The position numbers and the translations under genes are program-made. Under the pieces are notes generated by a model. The model did not search any database, was not told where the DNA came from, and saw only the letters and a list, made by a program, of their open reading frames with translations. Positions 45,581-53,760 of a DNA stretch of 53,760 nucleotides are shown one piece after another. Origin of the DNA: Candidatus Woesearchaeota archaeon (GTDB lineage: Archaea > Nanobdellota > Nanobdellia > SCGC-AAA011-G17 > UBA489); assembly GCA_018655015.1 (NCBI GenBank), contig JABIKK010000008.1:72791-126550 (forward strand). The letters are read 5' to 3'. Within the stretch, counting starts at the first letter, position 1, and every line of letters starts with the position of its first letter.

Positions 45581-46639
45581 TTATGATGTTACGGGAGTGT
45601 TTTTATTCCAATCATAGTCTCTTAATCTTCTATCTGCGTACATTGTTCCCTCCGGATTTCTTGATAAGAATCTTCCCAATTCGATTTCTATTTCATGATC
45701 TTTTAGTGGCCTTGCTGAATCTGGATGGCCAAAGAAAGTTTGTGTTCTAAGTTTGTTCCACATATCTACAGTTCTTTGTGTGAATAATGGGAATGGTTGT
45801 AATGTTATTTTTCTTTTAACTTGGGGGCTATTTTCCATAACTCTGATTCTTTCTGCTTGTGATACTGCCAAATATGCTGCGACATCGTGAGGGCAGAATA
45901 CTACATCTCTTTGTTTTCTTCTTCTACCTGTTTGAGGATTTCTTTTCCAATATACATCTCCGAAATCTTTTGAACCGCAGTCGGAATGATCTGATTTTAA
46001 GCTTTGCCAGACAATATGTTCATCTGAACCTAAGAAGGGGATTCCATGAAGCTTAACTCTATAACTTTGATCAGTGCTTCTTGAAGGAATTTGTACTGTT
46101 GCTACTGCGCCTACTTCCCTATTATCCCTGTCAATTCCATAAACTCTTGAGTGAATCATATTCTTCTTAGTGGGTTGCCTTAGTTGTGATTCTAATTCGG
46201 AGAATGCAAATATTTCATGACCTTCAAGTACATCATTGTTTGTTACTCTTCTCCAAGTTTTATCTCTTAAACAATACCAAGTTATTCCTGAAGCGATTAA
46301 GTCTTGGTCTGCTTCTTCATATGATTCTATCCTTCGTCTAGTTGGGCCTTTTTTTGCTTCGCGTGCTGCTTCAAAAGATGTTTCTGTTCTAATCTCTAAA
46401 GGAGTTCCTCCGCCCTTTAGGAACATGGGTGTTTTATCTGTTGCATCTGGACCTTCCCTAGAACCATATGGAACTAAACTATAATCAATTACTGCAACCT
46501 CATCGGGTTTAAGGTTTTCAATTACTTCTGTTGAGACTCTTGGACTGGGTTGGAAAATTTTACTTGGGGCTAGTGTTCTAGAGGGATGGAACCTCCTAGA
46601 CCTGTTTAATCCTTTGAAGAATGTTTTTTTGGAAACCAT
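45581..46639 (-). CDS. Hypothetical protein
   Basis: 352 aa ORF; no recognised family. Confidence 0.6.
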   Translation of the reverse strand: MVSKKTFFKGLNRSRRFHPSRTLAPSKIFQPSPRVSTEVIENLKPDEVAVIDYSLVPYGSREGPDATDKTPMFLKGGGTPLEIRTETSFEAAREAKKGPTRRRIESYEEADQDLIASGITWYCLRDKTWRRVTNNDVLEGHEIFAFSELESQLRQPTKKNMIHSRVYGIDRDNREVGAVATVQIPSRSTDQSYRVKLHGIPFLGSDEHIVWQSLKSDHSDCGSKDFGDVYWKRNPQTGRRRKQRDVVFCPHDVAAYLAVSQAERIRVMENSPQVKRKITLQPFPLFTQRTVDMWNKLRTQTFFGHPDSARPLKDHEIEIELGRFLSRNPEGTMYADRRLRDYDWNKNTPVTS

Positions 46640-46697
46640 TTAGTGGTCATGAATTGAAAATTTATAAGCTTAATTGCTTTTATTTAAAAAGAAAATA

Positions 46698-47135
46698 TTA
46701 TTCTACTTTTGGGAGCACATTACAGTTGGATCTTTCATCTAATAGCTCTAAAGATGGTTCTCCAGTTGCCCTTGTTCCATCTCCAAATATCCAGGTGTCA
46801 TATCCTTCAATATCTCTTTCTAAACATAGTTCGGGTTGACCTTCGTGACCCTTGCACGCGGAGTTGATTTTACCATTTTCATCAGGTTTACATTTTGAAT
46901 CACATTCAACGTAATTTAGGTAACCTACTGCCGAGCTAAATTTCTTTTTTGAATTAATACAATGTGGACACCAAAATGCACCATACATGACTACATCATT
47001 TTCTGTAAGACATTGCGCTAAATTGTCTAAATCTTCTTGTGAATATTTTGAAGATTCCCCTTTAGGTCCACAGGCTGTTAATAATAATGTTAAAGAGATT
47101 AAGATTGTTAGTATTTTTTTCATTTTATTTTCCAA
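46698..47135 (-). CDS. Thioredoxin-like lipoprotein (VKOR partner)
   Basis: Lipobox LLTAC; VVMYGAFWCPHCINSKKKF; downstream of VKOR. Probable start at the second Met (MKKILT). Confidence 0.88.
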   Translation of the reverse strand: MENKMKKILTILISLTLLLTACGPKGESSKYSQEDLDNLAQCLTENDVVMYGAFWCPHCINSKKKFSSAVGYLNYVECDSKCKPDENGKINSACKGHEGQPELCLERDIEGYDTWIFGDGTRATGEPSLELLDERSNCNVLPKVE

Positions 47136-47566
47136 ATTAAAATTGTTTCAATAATGATTAGTATGTCTAGTATTACGCAGTAAATGCAATATGCTAATAA
47201 TATAAATGCTTCGATATAAATTAAGTATAATGCAAAGAGAATACTTAGAATCATTATAGTCTTTAGGATTTTTGGCTTTGGTTTGAATGATAGTGTGAAT
47301 ATGGTGCTAAATACTAGTATGGATATGACTGATACTGGAATTGGGAAGTATAAATCTGGGAATGGTAGTCCTAAATCAGTGTTTAAGAAGTGTGCTATTC
47401 CGTCTATGGTTGAATAAGGGCTTTTGTTTACAATGTCACAGTCAAAATTATCTCCAAAGACACAGAATTCTGATGTTTCCTCTTTGTAATGTGCGTTAAC
47501 AAGTATTACAGAAATTATTATTGCTAAAATTGCTATTATTCTAGTCCAAAGAAGTCTTTTGTTCAT
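47120..47566 (-). CDS. Vitamin K epoxide reductase (VKOR) family protein
   Basis: Four-helix membrane protein with CIYC and loop Cys pair (CVFGDNFDC). Confidence 0.88.
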   Translation of the reverse strand: MNKRLLWTRIIAILAIIISVILVNAHYKEETSEFCVFGDNFDCDIVNKSPYSTIDGIAHFLNTDLGLPFPDLYFPIPVSVISILVFSTIFTLSFKPKPKILKTIMILSILFALYLIYIEAFILLAYCIYCVILDILIIIETILIWKIK

Positions 47567-47600
47567 GTTTTTTCTTTATTTTTTGTGTTTAAAAGTTTAT

Positions 47601-48230
47601 TTAGAAACCGTTGAAGCCTCGATGCTTTGCATGAGGGTTGAGTTTGTATGTTTTTGTAATAATCTTTTTTACTACTTTGCCACCCTTTTTACCATTTTTT
47701 AGAATAGGTTTTTTTGGAGGTGGAATTTTCTTGGGTTTTTTAGCTGGATGTATTACCTTTACTTTTTTGGTGTCAAAGAATTTCTTTTGTGTTGTTAATT
47801 CTACAACGCCTTTTGAAAAAATAACTGTTATGTCAAAAAAATCTTTTAATTCTTCCATTCCAACTTCTACTTTTCTAGATCCTACTTTTGCTATTAATGC
47901 TACGTTTTTTCTATACTCTTCTTTTTTAGTAAAGTCTGCCCGATCAATGTTTTTTAATCTTTGGTAGAATTCTATGCTTTTTTTCATTTGAGGATAAAGT
48001 TTTACGATATCATTTGCACGTTGACGTGCGGACTGGGGTATGGACTTGAGCTTTTTTTCTTGCTTAGCATATTCCAAACCTTGAATAATTGAAATGTCCA
48101 TTGCAGAAATAAGACGTTTAATTGTATTCTTAATTATGTCAACTGTACGAGTATATTTTAGTGAAACGTAAATTGAATGGTCTGCTCGCTTTATTTCTTC
48201 TAATGCAGATTCAGTTAATTCTTCTATCAT
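47601..48230 (-). CDS. Hypothetical helical protein with basic tail, paralogue-like to upstream gene
   Basis: ..RADHSIYVSLKYTRTVDIIKNTIKRLISAMDISIIQGLEYA..; K/P-rich C terminus. Confidence 0.6.
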   Translation of the reverse strand: MIEELTESALEEIKRADHSIYVSLKYTRTVDIIKNTIKRLISAMDISIIQGLEYAKQEKKLKSIPQSARQRANDIVKLYPQMKKSIEFYQRLKNIDRADFTKKEEYRKNVALIAKVGSRKVEVGMEELKDFFDITVIFSKGVVELTTQKKFFDTKKVKVIHPAKKPKKIPPPKKPILKNGKKGGKVVKKIITKTYKLNPHAKHRGFNGF

Positions 48231-48696
48231 TTATTTTTTTGACCTCTAAAACTTTTGACAACAAGGGTTTTGCTAATACAATGAAGCTTTTTAACTTTTC
48301 GCTATTTATAGTCCTTAATTTGTAATTTTTCGAAGCAATAACGAAACTATTGCGTCTTCTGAACTCAATTTCGGAAGATTTGTGGTCCAAGTATATACTT
48401 TTGACATCAAGTATAGCCTGAACTGTTTCTCTTGAGATTCCATATTTGTTACAAGTATATCTTCTAAATATGTCTAGTTTATCTTTGAATTCGCTTGGAA
48501 AGTTTTGAATTCTTTTGAAATAGTAATCATAATAAATTAATGCTGAAACTGCGTTTTCAAATGCTTCGTTGAGATGTGTTATTGCAAGAAGTAAAACTTT
48601 TGGATCTTTGATTACAGGATATGTTGTGTAGACCATATGGTCTGCAGCTTGGTATGACCTGACGGCCTTCTGGCTGAATTCAACGAATTTTTGCAT
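48211..48696 (-). CDS. Hypothetical helical (HEPN-like?) protein
   Basis: ..AADHMVYTTYPVIKDPKVLLLAITHLNEAFENAVSALIYYD..; overlaps next gene start. Confidence 0.6.
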   Translation of the reverse strand: MQKFVEFSQKAVRSYQAADHMVYTTYPVIKDPKVLLLAITHLNEAFENAVSALIYYDYYFKRIQNFPSEFKDKLDIFRRYTCNKYGISRETVQAILDVKSIYLDHKSSEIEFRRRNSFVIASKNYKLRTINSEKLKSFIVLAKPLLSKVLEVKKINDRRIN

Positions 48697-48728
48697 ATTT
48701 TTCTATAAGGTGGGGAAATATATAAGGA

Positions 48729-49391
48729 TTACCACCGCTCAGTGTGAATCTGGCCCTTTTGAATATTTAATTCTTCTAGAAATGTGGTCATTGACTTAAC
48801 AAATTCTTGCATCCCACATATGTAGATTTCTGAATTAGGTTTTAAATTTTCTTTTATTAGTTCTTTATTGATTCTTCCAGTTTTACCTTTCCAGTTGTCT
48901 GGAATGTTGTTTGTTATTGTCGGTATGAAGTTTAAATTTTCTTTATTTTGTAACTTTTCTTTGAATAAAATTAAATTTTCATCTTTTACACTGTAAATTA
49001 ATGTTAATTCCCTTTCATCTTCTGATTCTATCATTGTGTTTAGTGGTGTAACTCCTGTTCCTGCTGCGAGAAATAAAACAGGATTACTTTTTTTATCTAA
49101 TTTGAATTCTCCAAATGGACCTTCAAGTTCTAATACTTCTTTTGGTTGGGAGTTGTATATCTTTGGGGAAATTACACCATTAGGTGTTTGGTTTAATGTT
49201 ATTGTTATTGTGTCTGTTGGTTGTTCTGTCCAATGTGAAATAGAATACGCTCTTCTTACTAATTTATTGTCAATGTTGTAGATTATTGTGATGAATTGTC
49301 CTGGTTCGAATGTAATTGGTGATTCTAGTTTTAACTTTAGTGTTTTAACTGTTGGACTTTCGTCAATTACTTCTATTATTGTTGCTTTCAT
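48729..49391 (-). CDS. Ferredoxin-NADP reductase-like FAD/NAD-binding oxidoreductase
   Basis: RRAYSISHW, GPFGEFKL, LFLAAGTGVTPLNTMI, EIYICGMQEFVKSM. Confidence 0.9.
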   Translation of the reverse strand: MKATIIEVIDESPTVKTLKLKLESPITFEPGQFITIIYNIDNKLVRRAYSISHWTEQPTDTITITLNQTPNGVISPKIYNSQPKEVLELEGPFGEFKLDKKSNPVLFLAAGTGVTPLNTMIESEDERELTLIYSVKDENLILFKEKLQNKENLNFIPTITNNIPDNWKGKTGRINKELIKENLKPNSEIYICGMQEFVKSMTTFLEELNIQKGQIHTERW

Positions 49392-49398
49392 TTTAGAA

Positions 49399-49725
49399 TT
49401 ATTGTAAGGATATAATTGCTTTTGCTAAATCGCCTTCATTACTTTCTAATGCTTTTTTTGCTTCATCTTCTGAAACACTTGCTTGTGAAGCGACTGTTTT
49501 TATGTCTTCATCTGAGATTTCTGATGTAGCTTCTTGCTCTTGAATATCGCCTGATATTTGAAGACTGTCTTGACCCATTGCATTCACTCTTACTACATGT
49601 GGGTTCTTTACTATCATGACCTTATCCGGGCATTTGATAATTACTTCATCTGCCTCTATCTCATCCTGCTTTATACCCATCTTTTTCATGGCTTTTGCAA
49701 GATCCTTTGGATTCATTCCTAACAT
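49399..49725 (-). CDS. Nascent polypeptide-associated complex protein
   Basis: MKKMGIKQDEIEADEVIIKCPDKVMIVKNPHVVRVNAMGQDSLQISGD plus C-terminal UBA (EDEAKKALESNEGDLAKAIISL). Confidence 0.94.
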   Translation of the reverse strand: MLGMNPKDLAKAMKKMGIKQDEIEADEVIIKCPDKVMIVKNPHVVRVNAMGQDSLQISGDIQEQEATSEISDEDIKTVASQASVSEDEAKKALESNEGDLAKAIISLQ

Positions 49726-49747
49726 TTTATTTCTCTTTAAATAGGGA

Positions 49748-50149
49748 TTAATAAGCTTTGCTGTGATTTAGGAGTATTTTTTCCTTGAGGGGTTTTGGAA
49801 ACAATTTTAGTTCTTTAATTTCATTTAAATTATGCCATTCTAAAATATGTTTATCTTCCTCACAATTTCTCTCTAGTTCTGGACCACCTAATTTTACTTC
49901 TCCTGAGAATTCAATTACTAAGAAAAAATGGTTCTTAGAATTATCTTTGGGATTGATTAAAGTCCATAGCTTTTTATCCACTTTAGCATCTAGATTTGTT
50001 TCTTCTTTAATTTCCCTGATTAGGGCTTCTTCTTCAGATTCTCCCTCTTCTATGTGCCCTCCAGGAGTTACATAGTATTCAAGGCCTTTTTTGAATCTGT
50101 GAATTAGAAGAATTTGATTATCTTTGATTATTAGGGCTCTTGAGATCAT
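49748..50149 (-). CDS. NUDIX hydrolase
   Basis: GGHIEEGESEEEALIREIKEETN Nudix box. Confidence 0.93.
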   Translation of the reverse strand: MISRALIIKDNQILLIHRFKKGLEYYVTPGGHIEEGESEEEALIREIKEETNLDAKVDKKLWTLINPKDNSKNHFFLVIEFSGEVKLGGPELERNCEEDKHILEWHNLNEIKELKLFPKPLKEKILLNHSKAY

Positions 50150-50263
50150 TTTATGGCTAAGTCTGGATGATTTATATAGGTTGGGGGGTTAAACTGAAAA
50201 ATTCTAGGAAGACTTAAATATATCCTATACAATATATATTATATATTTATTTGGGGGACAAAA

Positions 50264-50395
50264 ATGTTTGAAGCTAAGTGTGAAGATTGTAAGGCCGTTT
50301 ATTCAACTGAAGTGCCATGCATGCCAGAATCATTTGAGTGCATGTGCGGTGGCTGTTCATTCAAGGTAGAAGAAAATACTTTGATTGCTGCTTAA
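50264..50395 (+). CDS. Small zinc-ribbon-like protein, 43 aa
   Basis: MFEAKCEDCKAVYSTEVPCMPESFECMCGGCSFKVEENTLIAA; SD-like gggggac upstream. Not in supplied ORF track. Confidence 0.65.
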   Translation: MFEAKCEDCKAVYSTEVPCMPESFECMCGGCSFKVEENTLIAA

Positions 50396-50464
50396 TTTTA
50401 GGTTTAACTTTAATTGATTTAACCTATTAGAATTCTTTTTATACTTCTCTTTATTTGTTTTTTT

Positions 50465-50959
50465 ATGAGTTATTTTATTATTTTGCGTGGAGCTTTGGGA
50501 ATCGGAAAAAGTACTGTTGCTAAAAAATTGTGTTCGATTCTGAATGGAGAGTATTTTTCCGTTGATGAGGTTATTGATAAAAATAGTTTAGATAAAAAAT
50601 CTGAAGATGGTTTTATTTCTGAAGAGAGTTTTTTAAAAGCTAATGAGCTTATTATTAGGGAGATCAAACCTTTATTGAATGGTAATAAGGTTGTTATTTT
50701 AGATGGATGTTTTTATAGAAAATCACAAATTGAGGATTTGAAAAATAATTTGGATTTTGATGGTTTTGTTTTTACATTAAAGGCCCCTTTAGAGGAATGT
50801 ATCAAAAGAGATGCAAATAGGGACGGTAGTTGTGGGGGGAATGCTGCAAAAGTTGTGTATGAAATTGTTTCTAAATTTGATTATGGGGAAATAATCGATA
50901 CAGAAAATAAGACTGAAGATGAAGTAGTCAATGAAATTTTGGTTTATCTACCTAACTGA
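50465..50959 (+). CDS. P-loop kinase (AAA_33/zeta-toxin-like nucleotide kinase)
   Basis: ILRGALGIGKSTVAKKL Walker A; VVILDGCFYRKSQI. Confidence 0.8.
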   Translation: MSYFIILRGALGIGKSTVAKKLCSILNGEYFSVDEVIDKNSLDKKSEDGFISEESFLKANELIIREIKPLLNGNKVVILDGCFYRKSQIEDLKNNLDFDGFVFTLKAPLEECIKRDANRDGSCGGNAAKVVYEIVSKFDYGEIIDTENKTEDEVVNEILVYLPN

Positions 50960-53573
50960 TTTTATGCTTTTTACCTATTTTTGCTAGAACCATTTGATGC
51001 ATCCTTCTTATGAATTCTATTTTATCTTCCATCCTAAGAATATCTGTGTAACCCTGAGTGATTAGGTTAAATGCAAATGGACTTGGTATTTTTGTGTTAA
51101 TTGTTTCAATTTCAATATCTTTTGACTTAATTTGAGTTAGTATTTTTTTAGCATTAGTTTGATCCATCAAATCTTCAAGAACTTCTCTTCTTGCTTCTTT
51201 TAGAATGCAAAAGTTATCATCAATTCTCCTTACTGCGTTGAGTAATATCATACTGCTTACTTGTTGCCTTCCAACTCCTTTTTTATGGCCTTTGTAATTT
51301 CTTAAAATCATTAAGGATCTTCCTGCGCAATGTCTGAACCTTCTTTTTAGAACTTCACTTTTATCTATTGAACGTTTCATTACTTCTTCAAAATTTTCAG
51401 GCTTTAGAAGTTCAATTGCTTGTATTGCATTGATATTTTTACCTGGTGGGCAAGCTAGATAGAATCCATTATCATTAATACCAATTTCTAAATCTCTATG
51501 GTGAATTTTTGAAGCAGCATAACCAATTGCTCTTGAAAGTACATCGTTGACTCTTCTTCCGAACATTGAGTGGAAGATTACATATCTTTTGTTATCTTTA
51601 TCTCCTGAATTGTAGTATTCTACTAGGATTTTTTTATCATTTGGAATGTTTGCGTATAGAAATTGTTGTTGGAAGTAATCATGGATTGCATTTGCTGCAT
51701 TTTCATCAACGTAAAGGTATTCATTGATATACTCGAGGATGTCTTTTTTACTTTTTTTATTTATGAATAAATCTAGTAAGTATCTTCTAAATTTACCGAT
51801 GCTTGAAGCTAAATCAAAGCTTAATGGGAGCATTTCTGAGTACCAAGATGGAACAGTTGGTCTTTTTCCAGAACATGCTACAACTTGTGCAACAGTTCCA
51901 CGACTGTGTTTGAATTGATATGTATCTCCGCCTAGGACAAATATATCTCCACGTTTTAGTCTCTCTAAGAAAGCTTCATCAATTGTACCGATTATTTGGT
52001 CTTTGATTTTAACTTTGACTCCTGTTGAATCTGGAATTGTTCCAATATTAGTCATGTTGATGATTCTACTCATTCTACCTTTTTTGCCAATTTGATTAGT
52101 TTCTGGATCATACCAGATCTTTGCGTAGACATGACGATCTTCTAATTGTGCGAAGTTACCTGCTAAATAATCTAAGATTTCTTCAAATTCACTTATTTTT
52201 AGGTTGGAATAGCAATGACTTTTCTTTATTGTTTCGAATAGCTCCCATTTATCCCATATATCCGTACATGCAATACTATGCATTTGTTGTGCTAAAACGT
52301 CTAGGCAATTTTTTGGAATATCTATGGCATCAATTTTTCTTTCAACTGCATTTTTTAATAAAACACTACATTCTACTAAATCGTCTCTGTTTGTTACAAT
52401 TAATCTACCCTTTACGGTTTCATGCATTTTATGTCCGCTTCTACCGACACGTTGTAAGAATCTTGCAACTCCTTTTGGACTCCCTAAACAAATAACTAAA
52501 TCAATGTAACCTATATCTATACCTAATTCTAAAGATGTTGAACAGACTACGGCTTTTAGTTTACCTTCTTTGAGATTTGATTCGATTTCAGTCCTATATG
52601 ATTTACTTAGACTTCCATGGTGCGCTCCAATATTTTCAGTATAGTTTTTTGGAAAGTTTTCTTTTAGATGGTGGACTACTCTTTCTGTTCCTGCTCTTGT
52701 GTTTGTGAAGATTAATGTGGTTTTATGTTCTTGGATGTATTTGTCTAATAGTTTGTACAAGTGTTTATTCATCTTTTCTTGAGTGGTGTTGATTAAATCA
52801 GGTAGGGGTGATAAAACTTTAAGATCGAACTTTTTTAGGAAATCTACCTTTGCGATTTTACATTTTCTTTCTGTTCCTACTAGAAAACTTGCCACTTCTA
52901 CTATTGGTTCGACAGTTGCACTTAAACCAATTCTAGCTAGGTCTGGAGATTGTTTGTTTAGTCTTTCAAGGCTTAGACTTAAGTGGACTCCTCTTTTGTT
53001 ATCTGCTATTGCGTGAATTTCATCAATAATACACCAGTTAACTCCGAACATGAGTTCTTTGAATTTCATGCTTCCTAACATCAATGCTAGACTTTCTGGT
53101 GTTGTGATTAGAATATGTGGTGGGTTTTTTAGCATTTTTTGCCTTTGGTAGGGCGTTGTGTCTCCTGTTCTTGTTGCAATTCTAATGTTAAGTTCTATTC
53201 CCTCTTCTTTTGCAAGTTTTGTTATTTCGTTTAGTGGTTCTTCTAAGTTTTTGTGAATGTCATTGTTTAGTGCTTTTAGTGGGCTAATGTAAACTGCATA
53301 AACTCTGTCTTCTAGTGATTTTGACATTTCTAGGTTAACTAGTTCGTTGAGTATACTAAGGAATGCTGTAAGAGTTTTTGTTCCGCCTGTTGGCGCAGAA
53401 ATTAAGATGTTGTTTCTGTTATGAATTTCACATACTCCATAAGTTTGAGGTAGTGAGAATGCTTTGAATTTTGAGAAAAACCACTTTTTTACTAATGGAT
53501 TTAGGATGCCTTCTATGTCTTTCATAGGGTGTGCTTTCTTCATGAATGAGATTCTACTATCTAGATTAGTCAT
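50952..53573 (-). CDS. lhr: Lhr-family ATP-dependent helicase
   Basis: SAPTGGTKTLTAFL, IDEIHAIADNKRG, ARIGLSATVE, CSTSLELGIDIG, RVGRSGHKM. Confidence 0.93.
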   Translation of the reverse strand: MTNLDSRISFMKKAHPMKDIEGILNPLVKKWFFSKFKAFSLPQTYGVCEIHNRNNILISAPTGGTKTLTAFLSILNELVNLEMSKSLEDRVYAVYISPLKALNNDIHKNLEEPLNEITKLAKEEGIELNIRIATRTGDTTPYQRQKMLKNPPHILITTPESLALMLGSMKFKELMFGVNWCIIDEIHAIADNKRGVHLSLSLERLNKQSPDLARIGLSATVEPIVEVASFLVGTERKCKIAKVDFLKKFDLKVLSPLPDLINTTQEKMNKHLYKLLDKYIQEHKTTLIFTNTRAGTERVVHHLKENFPKNYTENIGAHHGSLSKSYRTEIESNLKEGKLKAVVCSTSLELGIDIGYIDLVICLGSPKGVARFLQRVGRSGHKMHETVKGRLIVTNRDDLVECSVLLKNAVERKIDAIDIPKNCLDVLAQQMHSIACTDIWDKWELFETIKKSHCYSNLKISEFEEILDYLAGNFAQLEDRHVYAKIWYDPETNQIGKKGRMSRIINMTNIGTIPDSTGVKVKIKDQIIGTIDEAFLERLKRGDIFVLGGDTYQFKHSRGTVAQVVACSGKRPTVPSWYSEMLPLSFDLASSIGKFRRYLLDLFINKKSKKDILEYINEYLYVDENAANAIHDYFQQQFLYANIPNDKKILVEYYNSGDKDNKRYVIFHSMFGRRVNDVLSRAIGYAASKIHHRDLEIGINDNGFYLACPPGKNINAIQAIELLKPENFEEVMKRSIDKSEVLKRRFRHCAGRSLMILRNYKGHKKGVGRQQVSSMILLNAVRRIDDNFCILKEARREVLEDLMDQTNAKKILTQIKSKDIEIETINTKIPSPFAFNLITQGYTDILRMEDKIEFIRRMHQMVLAKIGKKHKIS

Positions 53574-53644
53574 TTACTTACTTAGAGGCGGGTTGTTTTT
53601 AAAATATGCGTTTAAAGAAGGTAATTGCTAATATTTGGACCGTT

Positions 53645-53760
53645 TTAACTAATCTTTTTAATGTCTTGTCTAGAAACTACCAATCTATTTCTTGTGTTAT
53701 TTGCATTCATTAACCATCCTATGTCAGATTCATTTTTGTAAATTTTAAGAATATGGCTTG
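53645..53760 (-). CDS. 3' end of a CDS running off the right edge
   Basis: Open minus-strand frame ...SHILKIYKNESDIGWLMNANNTRNRLVVSRQDIKKIS*. Confidence 0.4.
   Translation of the reverse strand, partial: SHILKIYKNESDIGWLMNANNTRNRLVVSRQDIKKIS

Noticed and set aside
50465-50959. P-loop kinase as a zeta-type toxin of a TA pair
   Set aside because: The neighbouring 43-aa zinc-ribbon ORF does not look like an epsilon antitoxin; a generic nucleotide/small-molecule kinase is the safer call.

Overview
The window is gene-dense and AT-rich, about 53.8 kb of archaeal chromosome, most likely DPANN (Pacearchaeota/Woesearchaeota-like). That assignment rests on diphthine synthase, deoxyhypusine synthase, a NAC homologue, class III (archaeal type IV pilin) signal peptides, a SAMP-type ubiquitin-like protein with its E1 and NcsA/TtuA partner, and TATA-box/leaderless gene starts. 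I saw no rRNA, no convincing tRNA, no CRISPR array and no transposon. Housekeeping content includes thrS (bacterial type, no TGS domain), pheS/pheT, nth, xth, Sua5, AlaX, RlmH, Lhr helicase, SlyD-type FKBP, a P-type Ca2+-like ATPase, an ABC exporter and VKOR plus a thioredoxin-like lipoprotein. The most notable accessory content is: (1) three consecutive pilin-like genes sharing one N-terminal pilin module with swapped carbohydrate-active C-terminal domains (a heparin-lyase-like domain, and LamG domains each split at the same loop by a different inserted domain); (2) a translationally coupled AbrB-like regulator and transmembrane Hanks-type kinase, the kinase carrying a 1-nt frame break in an A9 tract; (3) an overlapping dys / PLP decarboxylase / agmatinase operon that fits a spermidine-independent, agmatine-based hypusination route; (4) FabH-like and PfaD/FabK-like genes about 4.5 kb apart; (5) precisely phased repeat operators over the starts of three small DNA-binding-protein genes; (6) a putative dual-initiation FKBP with an internal Shine-Dalgarno. 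All assignments come from reading the translations; no database search was run.
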